In this document: positions 62,199-64,000 of the stretch, one piece after another
Layout: each line of letters opens with the position of its first letter
How positions within the stretch are numbered: position 1 is the first letter of the stretch
Source of the DNA: Myxococcus hansupus
Lineage (GTDB): Bacteria > Myxococcota > Myxococcia > Myxococcales > Myxococcaceae
Direction of reading: 5' to 3'
Length of the DNA stretch: 64,000 bases
Assembly: GCF_000280925.3 (NCBI RefSeq)
Contig: NZ_CP012109.1
Location: 8,902,001-8,966,000, forward strand
Made by a program: the position numbers and the translations under genes
The notes under the pieces: model-generated
Databases searched by the model: none
The model's input: only the letters and a program-made list of their open reading frames with translations
Told to the model about the DNA's origin: nothing

Positions 62199-62870
62199 AT
62201 GTCCACGCCTTCGTCGAACCCTTCGTCCTCGTCCGCGAGCTTCTCCGACACCCAGGTCCAGCTCTCCGCCACGCTCCGCGCCCTGTCCTCGCGGCTGCCC
62301 GAATCCCTGACGGTGCGCGAGCTGATGCAGGCGTGTGGCGAGCAGGGCCTCCTGCTCTTCTGCTGCATCCTGACCTTCCCCTTCCTGCTGCCCGTGTCGA
62401 TTCCGGGCGTGTCCACGGTGTTCGGCCTCCTCATCGTCCTCATCGGCGTGGGCGTGACGTTCAACCGGACCCCCTGGCTGCCCCGCAAGCTGCTGGACAA
62501 GACGCTGCTGCGCACCAACCTGGCGCCGGCGTTGGACAAGGGCGCGGAGGTCTTCACGAAGTACGTGGACCGGCTGAGCAAGCCGCGGCTGCTGGTCCTC
62601 ACGCACGGTAGCAGCACCAACCGTTTCAACGGCTTCATGCTGTTCTTCGCCGGCGTGCTGCTGATGATGCCCTTCGGGCTGATTCCCTTCAGCAACACGC
62701 TTCCGGCGCTCGCCGCGCTCTTCTTCGCCATCGGCATCCTGCAGCGCGACGGCTACTTCATCCTCATGGGGCACGGCATGACGGTGGGCACGCTCACCTA
62801 CTTCACCGTCCTCATCTACGGCGCGGTGCAGGGCGGCCGCAGCCTGGCCAGCGTCTTCGGCGGGGGCTGA
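62199..62870 (+). CDS. ExoD family membrane protein
   Basis: 223 residues. ExoD pattern: LTVRELMQACGEQGLLLFCC, then ILTFPFLLPVSIPGVSTVFG, LIVLIGVGVTFNRTPWLP, RPKLLD-like LPRKLLDKTLL and FGLIPFSNTLPALAALFFAI. Four to five membrane helices. ExoD was named for exopolysaccharide synthesis in rhizobia; its biochemical role is unclear. A hairpin terminator follows directly on the stop codon. Confidence 0.9.
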   Translation: MSTPSSNPSSSSASFSDTQVQLSATLRALSSRLPESLTVRELMQACGEQGLLLFCCILTFPFLLPVSIPGVSTVFGLLIVLIGVGVTFNRTPWLPRKLLDKTLLRTNLAPALDKGAEVFTKYVDRLSKPRLLVLTHGSSTNRFNGFMLFFAGVLLMMPFGLIPFSNTLPALAALFFAIGILQRDGYFILMGHGMTVGTLTYFTVLIYGAVQGGRSLASVFGGG

Positions 62871-62891
62871 GCCCGCACGTGGGTGCGGGCT
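62870..62891 (+). terminator. Hairpin terminator after the exoD-like gene
   Basis: AGCCCGCAC, four bases, GTGCGGGCT: a perfect 9-bp stem starting at the last base of the stop codon. There is no clear T-run, as is common in very GC-rich genomes. Confidence 0.6.
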
Positions 62892-63008
62892 GACCTGCCG
62901 CCCGGGTTGACCTTATTTGCCCGGTGAGCCGGGCATTACGGCCCGTCTGGAATCCGTCCTACCGTCCCCGGGCGTTCTCGTTATCATCCGTCCGGGCGGC
63001 CCCCCCCG

Positions 63009-64000
63009 ATGCGGCAATACCCTCTCGAAACCCAGCCCCGGCTGGAGGATGCGGCGCGTCGCCACGCGGAAGGCGAGGTCGTGGGCGGCCGTTACCGCAT
63101 CCTCGACTTCCTCGGTCGGGGCGGGGCGGGCACCGTCTGGCGCGCGCAGGACCTGCTCGCGGGCCCGGTGGCCGTGAAGCGGCTGCACCAGACGCTGGAG
63201 GACCTGGCGCGCCTGCCCGAGGGCGAGAACACGCCGTCCTCCATGGCCCGGCACGAGCTGGCGCTGTCGCTGGCGCACGAGTTCCAGACGCTCGCCTCGG
63301 TCCGCCATCCGCACGTCATCAGCGTGTTGGACTACGGCTTCGACGCGGAGCACCGGCCGTATCTGGCCATGGACCTGCTGGAGGACGCGCAGCACCTGGT
63401 GAAGGCGGGCACGGGCCAGCCGCTGCGCGTGCAGGTGGGCCTCTTGGTCCAGACGCTGCTGGCGCTGGCGTACCTGCACCGGCGCGGCATCATCCACCGC
63501 GACCTCAAGCCGGCGAACGTGCTGGTGGCCCATGGCCAGGTGAAGGTGCTGGATTTCGGGCTGGCGGTGGGGCGCGAGCATGTCCACCGCGCGCAGCCGG
63601 GCGGCACGCCGGGTTACCTCGCGCCGGAGCTGTTCGAGGACCAGCCGCCCTCCGAGGTGACGGACCTCTTCAGCGTGGGCGCCATGGCCAGCCAGATGAT
63701 GTTCGGCCGGCTGCCGCATGCGGGGCAGGTGCCCGCGCCGCCGGACTTCCCGCCCGAGCTCAAGGCGGCGCTGGAGCGGTTGGTGTCTCCGGACCCTCGG
63801 GAGCGGCCGCGTGGCGCCGACGCGGTGATTGCGGAGCTCTGCGCCGCCACGGGTGAGCCGGTGCCGCCCGAGTCCGCCGCCACGCGGGAGAGCTTCCTTC
63901 AGGCCGCGCGCTATGTGGGCCGGGTGGAGGAGCTGTCGCGTCTGTCCGCCGTGCTGGAGGCGGCCATGGTGGGCCGCGGAGGCGCGTGGCTGGTGGGCGG
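63009..64000 (+). CDS. Ser/Thr protein kinase (3' truncated by window edge)
   Basis: 330 codons visible, running off the end. Kinase domain about 30-285: GRGGAGTVWRAQD, VAVKRLHQ, IIHRDLKPANVLV (H163), VKVLDFGLAVG, GYLAPELFED. All key residues are intact. After it, VGRVEELSRLSAVLEAAMVG and GGAWLVGG announce an AAA/ATPase domain whose P-loop would lie just beyond base 64000. This is the large kinase-ATPase-TPR architecture common in myxobacteria. Start ATG 63009 is the first Met before the kinase fold. Confidence 0.88.
   Translation, partial: MRQYPLETQPRLEDAARRHAEGEVVGGRYRILDFLGRGGAGTVWRAQDLLAGPVAVKRLHQTLEDLARLPEGENTPSSMARHELALSLAHEFQTLASVRHPHVISVLDYGFDAEHRPYLAMDLLEDAQHLVKAGTGQPLRVQVGLLVQTLLALAYLHRRGIIHRDLKPANVLVAHGQVKVLDFGLAVGREHVHRAQPGGTPGYLAPELFEDQPPSEVTDLFSVGAMASQMMFGRLPHAGQVPAPPDFPPELKAALERLVSPDPRERPRGADAVIAELCAATGEPVPPESAATRESFLQAARYVGRVEELSRLSAVLEAAMVGRGGAWLVG

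Noticed and set aside
1..64000. tRNA, rRNA, tracrRNA-like or riboswitch elements
   Set aside because: I saw no cloverleaf, rRNA core sequence or anti-repeat outside the arrays; none can be supported.

Overview
The window is high-GC delta-proteobacterial DNA that looks like a Myxococcus chromosome close to M. xanthus. Supporting this are the developmental dev operon (MYXAN-type type I CRISPR-Cas), two DUF2381 proteins, a DUF2378 protein, a TIGR02270 HEAT protein, a SitA/SitI-type toxin and immunity pair, and five Hanks-type Ser/Thr kinases. No tRNA or rRNA gene was recognised.

Layout. 1-1.1 kb: end of a sugar ABC-transporter operon. 1.1-8.2 kb: Rpn-type nuclease, kinase, ECF-like sigma factor, second kinase, CD-NTase (CBASS-type cyclase). 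8.3-10.1 kb: a SAVED domain fused to an HExxH peptidase-like domain. 10.2-17.8 kb: complete type III-B operon cmr1-6 plus cas6, with a Cas10 that keeps GGDD but has no HD nuclease domain. 17.8-22.5 kb: leader and a 62-repeat CRISPR array. 22.5-25.5 kb: possible transposase scar, then a DUF2381-kinase cassette. 25.5-33.1 kb: small gene remnants, then MoxR/RavA, VWA/ViaA, SNF2 and SWIM genes. At 33.2-33.3 kb lies a decayed fragment of the same permease gene that occupies 320-1132, which may mark the far edge of an inserted island. 33.3-39.3 kb: a type VI secretion effector module (two SMI1 proteins, DUF4150/PAAR-like protein, ketosynthase-like protein, DUF2169, HEAT protein). 39.3-44.9 kb: aldo/keto reductase and MarR regulator, AI-2E-type membrane protein, second DUF2381-kinase cassette. 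45.3-46.8 kb: a Cap4-like nuclease-SAVED protein. 47.0-57.8 kb: dev operon (devI candidate, cas6, cas3, devT/cas8, devR/cas7, devS/cas5, cas4-cas1, cas2), its leader and a second array. 58-59.4 kb: SitI6/SitA6-like pair. 59.5-64 kb: GH26 mannanase, NAD(P)-binding protein, DUF2378, ExoD, and the start of a fifth kinase.

How the parts may work together. The two CRISPR loci have homologous leaders, repeats that differ at only three of 36 positions, and paralogous Cas6 proteins. Only the dev locus carries cas1 and cas2, so it probably supplies spacers to both arrays. The type III complex should signal by cyclic oligoadenylate, yet no CARF-type effector gene is present. Instead the window has one CD-NTase and two SAVED-domain proteins, each beside a CRISPR locus. 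The most interesting hypothesis here is that the SAVED-peptidase and the SAVED-nuclease read second messengers made by the CD-NTase, by Cas10, or by both.
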